Shown: positions 1-7,631 of the stretch, piece after piece | Layout of the letters: each line of letters starts with the position of its first letter | How positions within the stretch are numbered: position 1 is the first letter of the stretch | Assembly (NCBI GenBank): GCA_027294185.1 | Contig: JAPUME010000180.1 | Span: forward strand, 1 to 7,647 | DNA from: Acidobacteriota bacterium | GTDB lineage: Bacteria > Acidobacteriota > Terriglobia > UBA7540 > JAPUME01 | Length of the DNA: 7,647 nucleotides | Reading direction: 5' to 3' | Position numbers and translations under genes: made by a program | Notes under the pieces: model-generated | Databases searched by the model: none | What the model saw: the letters and a program-made list of their open reading frames with translations, nothing else | Told to the model about the DNA's origin: nothing

Positions 1-501
1 GGTCGTGCCGCCGCCGATGTCGACAATCATGCTGCCGGAAGGCTCGGTGATGGGCAGGCCCGCGCCGATGGCGGCCATCATGGACTGTTCCACCAGATGA
101 ACCTCGCTGGCATGGGCACGATAGGCCGAGTCCTGCACGGCGCGTTTTTCGACCGGAGTAATTTCCGAGGGAACTCCTATGACGATTCGTGGATGAACGA
201 AAATTAGCCGATAGTGGGCCTTGTGAATGAAGTAGTCGAGCATCTTCTCCGTCACCTTGAAATCGGCGATGACGCCATCCCTCAAGGGCCGGATGTTGAC
301 GATGTTTCCGGGTGTGCGGCCCACCATCTCCTTGGCCTCGCGGCCTACGGCTTCAATGGCGCCGTTGTGCTTGTTGACGGCCACAATGGAGGGCTCGTTG
401 ACGACCACACCTTTGCCTACGGCAAATACCAGCGTGTTGGCCGTCCCCAGGTCAATGGCCAGGTCGGAGGAAAACATGCTCAGCAGGGATCGGAAACCCA
501 T
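1..501 (-). CDS. mreB: Rod shape-determining protein MreB, N-terminal part
   Basis: MreB is a bacterial actin homologue. It forms ATP-dependent filaments under the inner membrane and guides elongasome peptidoglycan synthesis in rod-shaped cells. The 167 visible codons run without interruption from ATG at 501 to the window edge, about half of the usual 340-350 residues. The actin-fold phosphate-1 loop [10 protein letters not shown] is at residues 15-24, followed by [11 protein letters not shown] and the conserved stretch [22 protein letters not shown] with R instead of K in RPLRDG. The phosphate-2 motif DIGGGTT is at the very edge. The N-terminus [13 protein letters not shown] is hydrophobic and amphipathic, as expected for membrane attachment. 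GAGGAG lies 11 nt before the start, with AAGGAA closer in. The FecR-domain gene ends 52 bp upstream on the same strand, so co-transcription is likely. Whether mreC and mreD follow cannot be seen. Identification is very secure; the gene is cut only by the window edge. Confidence 0.97.
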   Translation of the reverse strand, partial: MGFRSLLSMFSSDLAIDLGTANTLVFAVGKGVVVNEPSIVAVNKHNGAIEAVGREAKEMVGRTPGNIVNIRPLRDGVIADFKVTEKMLDYFIHKAHYRLIFVHPRIVIGVPSEITPVEKRAVQDSAYRAHASEVHLVEQSMMAAIGAGLPITEPSGSMIVDIGGGTT

Positions 502-553
502 TATTCCTTGATCTCCTCAAGCGGGGGACGGAAGAATTGCATTGAAAGTTTTG

Positions 554-1834
554 TCATTGAATGTTGACCGTTCGCCGGATGGTGTTCACATCGCCCCGCC
601 GGTTTTGTGCAGTGACGGAGACCTGATGCGCCCCTACGTTGGCGACCGGGGACATGAAGTGACGGAAAGTGCCGTCGGGAGCAAGTGAGAAAACCTGTTC
701 ATTGTTGATGATAACGCTCGAGCCCGGCTCGGTCCGTCCGACCACTTCCAGCACCTTTCCATGTTGGAGAATTTGCACGATCTCAAGGAGGACTTCCGCG
801 TCGCCGGTCTTCTTGATGAGTGTAAATTTGTTCGCCCGGCTCACCTGGCTTTCCCGGCCCTGGGCATCGATGGCGCTTACAACCCAGTAGTAGTTCCCTT
901 CCTCGAGGCCGGCGCTCTTCAGGCGTGTTCCCCGAACCTTCAGGTCAAGCACCATGCGGGCAAACATCCCCGAGGGGGAGACCTTTAGGTGGTAGCTCAC
1001 CGCTTTGGGAACCGGCGACCAGCTAAATTCGACTGCAAATCTCTTGGGATTGTCCGTGATGAAGGGCTCCAAATTCGCGGGTGAAGTGAGGTTCGGCGGC
1101 TCAATCACCTTCCGCTTGGTCAGGCCGGCCCGCCCGCTGCGGAACGTGGCCCTCTCATACTGCCCCAGGTCGACGGTAGTCCCCCCGCGCCTGACTTCTG
1201 CCCCGCCCTGCGAAAGAGATATCTCGTGAATATCATTTTCGGGGTCGTTGCGGACCACGGCTTCACTCTCTTCTTCCAACTGGGCAACGGCGTTTTCAAA
1301 GGAGACCCTCGTCGTCGAGCCGGGCTCGAAGCGGCCGGTCGAAAGGTCCACGGCCCCTGAGGTCACCTGCACGGCCACCTGAGTCGCACGGGTGACCGGG
1401 TCCTGTCGGCTCTCCTCGATGACGATCAGCGTCTCGGGTTTAAGCACGTAGGTGGTTCCGTCGGTAAAGATGATGCGCGCCATTCCATCCTGCCCGGTCT
1501 GCACCATGTCTCCTCTTTCCAGGGCGGCCCGGAAGTTGGCGCGGACCCACTGGGTCGAGTTGGCTTTCCGTACGCGAACCTCGCCGTGAAGGTTTACAAA
1601 ATGAGCCTCGCGTTCGTTGGTAGCCGCTTCCGCCTGGCCTCCCTGAAGCAACCCTCCCGCAACTCCCGATAGCAGCCTTCGCGCCGTCCGAGAGACGAAA
1701 GCAGGCGAGATCAAATAGACCACCAGGCCCGCCGTCAGAAGAAACAAGACGACCCCCACCGCAATAGAGCGGTAAGTGACCGTCATCCAGGTGACTTCAA
1801 TCGACGGCGTTGTCTGTTCAACTCGACGACGCAT
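554..1834 (-). CDS. Membrane-anchored FecR-domain protein with Fn3-like and Ig-like C-terminal domains
   Basis: This 426-residue envelope protein has no assigned function. Residues 1-23 are polar and basic, and about 24-43 form one hydrophobic transmembrane segment (VGVVLFLLTAGLVVYLI), so most of the chain should lie in the periplasm. Residues 78-165 match the FecR fold: LHGEVRVR, then LERGDMVQTGQDGMARIIF, then DGTTYVLKPETLIVIE. Residues 246-340 resemble a fibronectin type III or Y_Y_Y-like module (FSWSPVPKAVSYHLKVS, GNYYWVVSAID). Residues 348-426 resemble an Ig-like bacterial surface repeat (VVGRTEPGSSVIINN, APDGTFRHF). Unlike classical FecR anti-sigma regulators, it lacks a cytoplasmic anti-sigma domain of normal size and has no sigma-factor gene beside it, so a structural or cell-wall-associated role is more likely. 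The ATG at 1834 has only a weak AGGA 13 nt upstream; M17 is an alternative start. mreB follows 52 bp downstream. Confidence 0.85.
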   Translation of the reverse strand: MRRRVEQTTPSIEVTWMTVTYRSIAVGVVLFLLTAGLVVYLISPAFVSRTARRLLSGVAGGLLQGGQAEAATNEREAHFVNLHGEVRVRKANSTQWVRANFRAALERGDMVQTGQDGMARIIFTDGTTYVLKPETLIVIEESRQDPVTRATQVAVQVTSGAVDLSTGRFEPGSTTRVSFENAVAQLEEESEAVVRNDPENDIHEISLSQGGAEVRRGGTTVDLGQYERATFRSGRAGLTKRKVIEPPNLTSPANLEPFITDNPKRFAVEFSWSPVPKAVSYHLKVSPSGMFARMVLDLKVRGTRLKSAGLEEGNYYWVVSAIDAQGRESQVSRANKFTLIKKTGDAEVLLEIVQILQHGKVLEVVGRTEPGSSVIINNEQVFSLAPDGTFRHFMSPVANVGAHQVSVTAQNRRGDVNTIRRTVNIQ

Positions 1835-1878
1835 AGTTCTTAGCCGGTCCTGCTAAAACCCCCCTACCGCCACTTCAG

Positions 1879-1888
1879 GGGTTAACCC
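1879..1888. promoter_or_regulatory. Perfect 10-bp palindrome upstream of the FecR-domain gene
   Basis: GGGTTAACCC is a perfect palindrome 45-54 nt upstream of the FecR-domain start codon, a position that would suit an operator. Nothing in the window identifies a regulator, and a 10-bp palindrome can arise by chance. Confidence 0.2.
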
Positions 1889-1960
1889 TTTGAGGAGATT
1901 CAACCTAGCATAACCGGACGGCTCCCTCGGCCCGCCATTCCTCATCTTCAAGTAAATTTA

Positions 1961-1989
1961 GCACAGGTGGGTTGCCCGCCTCCAGTGCT
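1961..1989 (-). terminator. Possible weak terminator after pncA
   Basis: On the minus strand, GGCGGG and CCCACC can pair (one C-A mismatch) around a CAA loop, and outer GCAC/GTGC arms extend the stem. It is followed by TAAATTTACTT, which is AT-rich but not a clean U-tract. It lies about 20-50 nt after the pncA stop. A further small hairpin (CCGGG/CCCGG, 1991-2010) touches that stop. The position suits the end of the operon, but the structure is imperfect. Confidence 0.3.
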
Positions 1990-2010
1990 GCCGGGCCCAC
2001 TCACACCCGG

Positions 2011-2631
2011 CTATTTTCCTACGGCAGAACGCCTGGCGGCCAGGACCTCCTCTGTGGATCGAAGCGCCACTCCCGCCTCGCACATCTGGTCGATGGCCTT
2101 GCGGCCCCCCTCCTCGCTAATCGCCCGAATCGCATCCGTAATCAGGTGGACGTTCTTCCCGCGCCGGCGCAAAGCCAGCCCTGCCGATACAACACAGTAC
2201 TCCGTAGCCACGCCGAAAAGGAAAAAATCTCTCTCCCCCAACCGCTCGAGCAAGGGGTCGAAGTTCGGATTGCTCGAGATGTCATAATCCTGCTTTTCCA
2301 GAATGACCTGGGGAGGCAGGGGCGTCGGCAGTTGCGAGTAGCAGCCCGGGCGGTTCGGCAGAACCCAGGAGGTTTCAAATTGCGTTTCGGGTATCCGCTC
2401 CTGCCCCTCGGTCCCCTCCACACAGTGCGGAGGCCATTGCTCGAAGGATGGGTCATCGGGCGGATGCGCGTCGGCAGAAGAAAGAACCAGGATTCCCTCC
2501 CGCCGGGCACATTCCATCAGACGACGCAGGTTGGGAATGATCTGCTCGGCCTGGGGGACATAGAGCTTGCCGTGGGGCAGCACAAAATCCACTTGTGTAT
2601 CAATATCGACCCAAATCGGCGTTTTCTGCAC
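2011..2631 (-). CDS. pncA: Nicotinamidase (isochorismatase/cysteine hydrolase family)
   Basis: This enzyme likely hydrolyses nicotinamide to nicotinate and ammonia in the cytoplasm, the first step of deamidating NAD salvage. It is 206 residues long, typical of the family. The catalytic triad is visible: D11 in DTQVDF, K113 in LEKQDYD and C146 in VATEYCVVSAG. The metal-site region reads DAHPPDDPSF then WPPHCVEGT, giving D54, H56 and H69, with D60 where E. coli-type enzymes carry a second His. The start is GTG at 2631 because AGGAG sits 6 nt upstream and the family's N-terminal strand (IWVDIDTQVDF) begins straight after it. An in-frame start at 2820 would overlap pncB by 167 bp with non-homologous sequence. 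pncB, which uses the product, ends 22 bp upstream. A different small amide as substrate is possible, but the neighbour makes nicotinamide the best guess. Confidence 0.88.
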   Translation of the reverse strand: MQKTPIWVDIDTQVDFVLPHGKLYVPQAEQIIPNLRRLMECARREGILVLSSADAHPPDDPSFEQWPPHCVEGTEGQERIPETQFETSWVLPNRPGCYSQLPTPLPPQVILEKQDYDISSNPNFDPLLERLGERDFFLFGVATEYCVVSAGLALRRRGKNVHLITDAIRAISEEGGRKAIDQMCEAGVALRSTEEVLAARRSAVGK

Positions 2632-2637
2632 GGTCTT

Positions 2638-2642
2638 CTCCT
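2638..2642 (-). promoter_or_regulatory. Ribosome binding site that sets the pncA GTG start
   Basis: The minus strand reads CAGGAG followed by AAGACC and then GTG, a 6-nt spacing. It lies in the short gap between the pncB stop and pncA, and it supports GTG at 2631 over the upstream in-frame start at 2820. Confidence 0.75.
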
Positions 2643-2653
2643 GCGGAAAGCGG

Positions 2654-4012
2654 TCAGGAACCAACGGGCCGGCCCAGATAATGATTCCGGACCTCTCCAA
2701 GAAGCTTCTCGAGGGCCGGACTTTTCCGAACCGGATAGGAGCCCGGCCGATCGAGCCGCTTGCAGGCTTCCGGCAGTTGAGACAGGCCGGCCAGAACTCG
2801 GGAGCGGTTCTCGTGAACATCCGTTTTCAATCCGACCCGGCGGCCGTCACGCATTACGGGCTGGAGCAGCGGGGAAGCTTCCGGGAATTCCTCATGCGCA
2901 CAGGCGATCAGGTCTTCAGCGAACCGGCCGTCGCGGGAAAAGCGGAAGACCTGCTTGCGGCCGGGGTAGCTCACCTTCTGATCGCTGAATTTCGCCCTGG
3001 GTTCGAGTTTTCCATCCCGCTCGATCTCGACCAGTTTGTAGACGACTCCCAGGGAGGGGACGTCACCGGAAGTTGCAAGCTGCGTGCCCACTCCGAAGAT
3101 GTCGATGGCAGCGCCCTGCTCGAGGAGCGCATCGATTTTGTGCTCATCCAGGTCGCCACTGGCGACAATCCTGGTCTCCTGGAGCCCGTGAGCGTCCAAT
3201 ATGCGCCGTACCTGGTGGCTCATCTTCCCCAAATCTCCGCTGTCGAGCCGGACTCCTTTGAATTTTCGTCCCAGCGCGGCGGCCACTTCGGTCCCCCGAA
3301 TGGCATCGTAGGTGTCAACCAGCAGGATGGCGGTTTCGGGAAATACGTCGAGCAGGCGCTCAAAACCTTCGCGCTCGGTGGGAAACACCATGCTCCAGGA
3401 ATGCGCGGCCGTACCGGCCAGAGGAATCCCATAGAGCCGGCCGGCCAGGACGTTCGACGTCGCCTCGCACCCTCCCACGAAGGCCGCCTTGGCCGCCCGC
3501 ACGCCGGCTTCCGGCCCGTGAGCGCGTCTGGTTCCGAACTCGAGCACGCTTCGCCCCCGCGCGGCTTCCACCACCCGTGCAGCCTTCGAGGCAATCAGCG
3601 TTTCAAAATGGATCACCGAGAGAAGATAGGTCTCGACAATCTGCGCTTCGAGAATCGGCGCGGTGACCCTCAGCAGAGGCTCCTCGCCAAACACCAGGGT
3701 GCCTTCCGGGACCGCGTGGACTTCACCGGTGAATCGAAACTTTTCCAGGAAGTCGAAAAACCCGGGCTGCACGGTTCGAAATGCAGGCTGGGCTCGCAGG
3801 AACTCCACCTGGTCAGCCGTGAAGCGGAGACTCTGCAGGTAGTCGAGAGCCGACTCGATTCCCGCCGCCACCAGGTAGGAGCGCTCGGGAGGCATTTCGC
3901 GGACGAACAATTCAAAGGTCGCAACCGACCGGACGCGGTTCTGAAAGTAGGCCGCGGCCATCGTCAGTTCGTAGAGATCGACGATCAGGCTGGTATTTTC
4001 GGTGCTTTCCAT
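2654..4012 (-). CDS. pncB: Nicotinate phosphoribosyltransferase
   Basis: NAPRTase joins nicotinate to PRPP, with ATP hydrolysis, to give nicotinate mononucleotide, the entry point of Preiss-Handler NAD synthesis. The protein is 452 residues from the ATG at 4012, normal for the family. Recognisable segments are SLIVDLYELTM near the N-terminus, LEFGTRRAHGP (about 157-167), and GTAAHSWSM with H204, which aligns with the phosphorylated active-site histidine. VDTYD (232-236), RLDSGDL (255-261) and the phosphate-binding FGVGTQL (306-312) follow. An alternative start is TTG at 4051, with a strong GAGGTGA 5 nt upstream and only 4 nt after the sppA stop; it would add 13 low-complexity residues. I preferred ATG because the conserved fold starts right after it. 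The gene lies between sppA and pncA in a tight operon. Product identity is secure; the exact start is not. Confidence 0.95.
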   Translation of the reverse strand: MESTENTSLIVDLYELTMAAAYFQNRVRSVATFELFVREMPPERSYLVAAGIESALDYLQSLRFTADQVEFLRAQPAFRTVQPGFFDFLEKFRFTGEVHAVPEGTLVFGEEPLLRVTAPILEAQIVETYLLSVIHFETLIASKAARVVEAARGRSVLEFGTRRAHGPEAGVRAAKAAFVGGCEATSNVLAGRLYGIPLAGTAAHSWSMVFPTEREGFERLLDVFPETAILLVDTYDAIRGTEVAAALGRKFKGVRLDSGDLGKMSHQVRRILDAHGLQETRIVASGDLDEHKIDALLEQGAAIDIFGVGTQLATSGDVPSLGVVYKLVEIERDGKLEPRAKFSDQKVSYPGRKQVFRFSRDGRFAEDLIACAHEEFPEASPLLQPVMRDGRRVGLKTDVHENRSRVLAGLSQLPEACKRLDRPGSYPVRKSPALEKLLGEVRNHYLGRPVGS

Positions 4013-4055
4013 GGCCTTGCCCTGGGTTTGTCGGCCTGCCCCGGAGGGCAATTCA

Positions 4056-5789
4056 TCACCTCGCCTCGGGGAGAAAAGGCACCAACACCCATACCGGTCC
4101 TTCCTCCGCGAGAGCCGTCACTCTCCCGAATCTCTCCCGAACCGACCTGGGACGAAGCGCAGACACCCCGCCCAGCGCGTCCCAGATTTTTTCGATCATG
4201 GTCTTACGAGTTGTGACGTGCACCAGCCTCACGCGCTCCGCCTCGGGAATGTCAGCCAGTTGTTTGGCCCAACGCAGGGCCACATCCATGCCGCCGAGCT
4301 CATCCACCAGGCCCAGCCGGGCGGCTCGTTCGCCGGTCCAGACGCGCCCCTGGGCGATTTTTTCCACCTCCTCCAGACTCAGCTTCCGCCCCTTGGAGAC
4401 TCCCGCTTTGAAGGCGTCGTAATACTCCTGCATGATTCTCCTGACCACGACTCGCTGGCGGCGCGTGTAGTTTTGAAACGCCCACTCAATCGTGGCGTTT
4501 TCCGTGAGGGCCACATAGTCCTTGCTCATGCCCAGCTTGTCATAAAGGCCCTTTAGGTTGAGCTTGCCGGTGATGACCCCGATCGAACCCGTTACGGTTC
4601 CCGGCTGCGCCACGATGCGGTCCGCGCCCATTGCGATCCAGTAGCCTCCCGAGGCGGCCACGTCGGACATGGAAACGACCACGGGTATTTCCTTCTGGGT
4701 AAGCTCCACCTCACGGCGAATAATCTCGGAGGCCACCGCGGAGCCGCCGGGGCTGTCCACACGCAGAATGGCGGCCTTGAAAGACTCATCCTCGCGGACC
4801 CACTTGAGCTGCTCCGACAGGGTGGAAGAGCCGAGCACCGTACCGAGCACCGGATCTTCGGAACTTTCCCCCGTCATAATGGTTCCCGAAGCGTAGAGGA
4901 CGGCGATTTTCAAATCACCCTCGGCATCGGTTCGTGCCAGGTAGCGTCCTACGCTGGCGCGGTTTTCGCTTCCCTGGTTCAGTTCTTTTATCTTCTCGTC
5001 GAACTGGTCCCGGTAAGCGACCTCGTCAACCAGGCCGGCCTCGAGTGCTTCCCGGGAAGTGTAGGGAGCCTGCTCCACCAGGCTTGCCACCCGGGAAACT
5101 TCCAATTCCCGGCCCTCTGCGATTCCCTGCAGAAATTCTCCATACCAATCCCGAAGCAGAGCTTCGACGGATTCACGATGCTCCTTTGTGTAGCCCTTTT
5201 CGGTAAGGAGATTGGAAGCGCTCTTGTAGTCGCCGGCGTGATAAAGGTCGGCCTCGATGCCCAGCTTGTCCAGGGTCCCGCGCAGGAAGGTGGATTCCGC
5301 CATCATGCCGCGAATTCCAAGAATCGATTGGGGGACGAGGGTAACCGACCCGCAGGCGCTGGCCAGGTAGTAGCTGCGGTTCGTTGCGGACTCAAGGAAG
5401 ACAGCGCTGAATTTTCCTGACTGGTTGAACTCGCGAATCTTCCCGCGAAGCTCCTGGAGCTTGGCCATGTTCATCCCGCCGCCGCCGACGCGCAGGACCA
5501 GGCCGTTGATACGGCTGTCGCGGGCGGCACGGTCAATCGCTTCCAGAAAATCGCTCATGACCTTCACCCGCCCCCGGGTTACTTCCTCCCAGAAGCCACG
5601 CGGCGCTTCCTCGGCGACACTACCCCGCACATCGACCACCAGCACCGTATCGGGCCGAATGCGATTGCGGAAATTCATCACCCCGATTACGACGATCTCG
5701 ATTACGATCACGGCCAGAAGACCCAAAACCATCTGAAGGGCCATCACTTTGTAAATGGTTCTGACCAAGCTTTTCCTTCGGCGAGCCAT
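4056..5789 (-). CDS. sppA: Signal peptide peptidase SppA, 67K (two-domain) type
   Basis: SppA is a membrane-anchored serine protease that degrades cleaved signal peptides with a Ser-Lys dyad. This 577-residue protein is the long form with two tandem ClpP-like domains, close to the 618 residues of E. coli SppA. A basic N-terminus (MARRRKSLVR) precedes one transmembrane helix at about 15-37. The N-terminal domain supplies the lysine in AGDYKSASN (K189). The C-terminal domain carries VDSPGGSA and the nucleophile in SDVAASGGYW (S380), then GTVTGSIGVI. The K-S spacing of 191 residues matches the 200 in E. coli. ATG at 5789 was chosen because AGGAGG sits exactly 5 nt upstream; an in-frame ATG at 5828 lacks such a site. 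It is the first gene of the sppA-pncB-pncA operon, behind a plausible promoter at 5870-5898. Both catalytic residues are present, so the enzyme should be active. Confidence 0.96.
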   Translation of the reverse strand: MARRRKSLVRTIYKVMALQMVLGLLAVIVIEIVVIGVMNFRNRIRPDTVLVVDVRGSVAEEAPRGFWEEVTRGRVKVMSDFLEAIDRAARDSRINGLVLRVGGGGMNMAKLQELRGKIREFNQSGKFSAVFLESATNRSYYLASACGSVTLVPQSILGIRGMMAESTFLRGTLDKLGIEADLYHAGDYKSASNLLTEKGYTKEHRESVEALLRDWYGEFLQGIAEGRELEVSRVASLVEQAPYTSREALEAGLVDEVAYRDQFDEKIKELNQGSENRASVGRYLARTDAEGDLKIAVLYASGTIMTGESSEDPVLGTVLGSSTLSEQLKWVREDESFKAAILRVDSPGGSAVASEIIRREVELTQKEIPVVVSMSDVAASGGYWIAMGADRIVAQPGTVTGSIGVITGKLNLKGLYDKLGMSKDYVALTENATIEWAFQNYTRRQRVVVRRIMQEYYDAFKAGVSKGRKLSLEEVEKIAQGRVWTGERAARLGLVDELGGMDVALRWAKQLADIPEAERVRLVHVTTRKTMIEKIWDALGGVSALRPRSVRERFGRVTALAEEGPVWVLVPFLPEAR

Positions 5790-5794
5790 AAAAT

Positions 5795-5800
5795 CCTCCT
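5795..5800 (-). promoter_or_regulatory. Strong Shine-Dalgarno site of sppA
   Basis: A perfect AGGAGG on the minus strand is followed by ATTTT and then ATG at 5789. It decides the sppA start against the in-frame ATG 39 nt further upstream. Confidence 0.85.
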
Positions 5801-5869
5801 TACCTCCAAGCCACAGAAAGCAAGCCACTTCCTTAGTACAGCGTCGGGCTTCGAGGACCTTCCAAAAGC

Positions 5870-5898
5870 ACTATATCGGAGCCTTGCCACCAGCGCAA
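5870..5898 (-). promoter_or_regulatory. Candidate sigma-70 promoter for the sppA operon
   Basis: On the minus strand, TTGCGC (5893-5898) and TATAGT (5870-5875) are separated by exactly 17 nt. The -10 box matches the consensus at 5 of 6 positions, the -35 box at its first three. Transcription would begin near 5863, giving a leader of about 75 nt before sppA. No long hairpin or known riboswitch is apparent in that leader. Confidence 0.45.
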
Positions 5899-5943
5899 TC
5901 TCCACCGCCCTGCACGGCCAATGACGCCCTGTCCCAACGGCCG

Positions 5944-6045
5944 GGTAGCGCAGAACCCGTAGTCCGGTTCTGCGGTGTTCGTAGGGTCACAAACCCGAAA
6001 GACGCGGAACCAGTCCCGGGATGCCGGGACAGGTTCCGCGCTACC
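5944..6045. repeat. REP/BIME-like element of paired palindromes
   Basis: Two hairpins lie inside a larger inverted repeat. Hairpin 1 pairs CGCAGAACC (5949-5957) with GGTTCTGCG (5966-5974), 9 bp with an 8-nt loop. Hairpin 2 pairs CGCGGAACC (6003-6011) with GGTTCCGCG (6032-6040). Inside hairpin 2, after a single A-A mismatch, GTCCCGG (6013-6019) pairs with CCGGGAC (6024-6030) around a GATG loop. The outer ends GGTAGCGCAGAACC (5944-5957) and GGTTCCGCGCTACC (6032-6045) are inverted copies matching at 13 of 14 positions. This architecture resembles bacterial interspersed mosaic or REP elements mobilised by RAYT transposases. No transposase is present here, and only a genome-wide search can show dispersal. 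Confidence 0.6.
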
Positions 6046-6072
6046 TTCTCGAAGATCCCAGGTCGAGGCGAG

Positions 6073-6102
6073 ATGCTTCGCCCGCCGCGGCGGGCTCAGC
6101 AT
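6073..6102. repeat. Long GC-rich palindrome adjoining the REP-like element
   Basis: GCCCGCCGCGGCGGGC (6080-6095) is a perfect 16-bp palindrome. The flanks ATGCT (6073-6077) and AGCAT (6098-6102) extend the symmetry past a TC/TC mismatch. The motif, followed by CTCAGCATGACA, resembles palindromes dispersed in intergenic regions of Acidobacteriota and some other phyla; that resemblance is from memory. It faces away from the ends of both neighbouring genes, so it is not a normal terminator position. Confidence 0.5.
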
Positions 6103-6134
6103 GACACGCCCTCGAGACAATGTGTCGCCTATAG

Positions 6135-7508
<1,374 letters not shown>

Positions 7509-7511
7509 AAC

Positions 7512-7631
7512 CTATTCCCCTCGCAGCGCAGACCTGAGAAGGTCCACGGCCTGCCGGGACAGGTCTGCGCCAGCCAGAATCTCTCTTGAGCGCTGCCTGA
7601 GCGTCCGTAACGCCTCCGAGAAATCACACCC
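7512..7631 (-). pseudogene. Possible remnant of the C-terminus of a convergent gene
   Basis: Read on the minus strand, this stretch is open for 39 codons and ends in TAG at 7512-7514, four nt beyond the eno stop. It reads as an amphipathic, protein-like tail: FSEALRTLRQRSRE, ILAGADLSRQ, then AVDLLRSALRGE. An in-frame TAG at 7632-7634 closes it upstream, and no plausible start codon lies inside. It may be a decayed gene end, a gene interrupted by sequence error near the window edge, or chance. I do not recognise a family. Confidence 0.25.
7526..7570. repeat. Inverted repeat after eno, related to the upstream REP-like element
   Basis: GCGCAGACCTG (7526-7536) and CAGGTCTGCGC (7560-7570) form a perfect 11-bp stem around a 23-nt loop, starting 18 nt after the eno stop. 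The arms resemble those of the hairpins at 5949-5974 and 6003-6040. The 13-mer TGCCGGGACAGGT at 7552-7564 is identical to 6022-6034, in the same orientation. It may help end eno transcription, but no U-tract follows, so it is not a classical intrinsic terminator. Confidence 0.55.

Larger units (their letters stand above)
1835..2010. other. Intergenic region between pncA and the FecR-domain gene
   Basis: This 176-bp non-coding stretch separates the 3' end of the sppA-pncB-pncA operon from the start of the FecR-domain gene; both are read on the minus strand. The pncA-proximal part holds two small GC-rich inverted repeats (1961-1989 and 1991-2010). The other end holds the palindrome GGGTTAACCC at 1879-1888. 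The element TATGCT on the minus strand could be a -10 box for the FecR-domain gene, but no matching -35 box is visible. I see no tRNA, small gene or riboswitch-like structure. Confidence 0.6.

Noticed and set aside
554..1834. Classical FecR anti-sigma regulator of iron uptake
   Set aside because: There is no ECF sigma factor or TonB receptor gene nearby, and the short cytoplasmic N-terminus does not look like an anti-sigma domain. Only the FecR fold is shared.
2632..2820. N-terminal extension of pncA to an in-frame start at 2820
   Set aside because: It would overlap pncB by 167 bp, the extra residues do not resemble the family, and GTG at 2631 has a well-placed AGGAG.
1972..2988. A 338-codon open frame on the plus strand opposite pncA and the 3' end of pncB
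   Set aside because: It crosses the gene boundary antisense to two well-supported enzymes and has no ribosome site or domain-like pattern.
2567..4216. A 549-codon open frame on the plus strand opposite pncB
   Set aside because: It lies antisense to pncB, whose family motifs and active site are intact. Its translation is rich in R, G, P and H with no recognisable domain, which is typical of antisense frames in GC-rich DNA.
5790..5870. A possible NAD-sensing riboswitch in the leader of the sppA-pncB-pncA operon
   Set aside because: I looked for conserved paired stems of the nadA-type motif in the leader of about 75 nt and saw no convincing structure. A covariance-model scan would be decisive.
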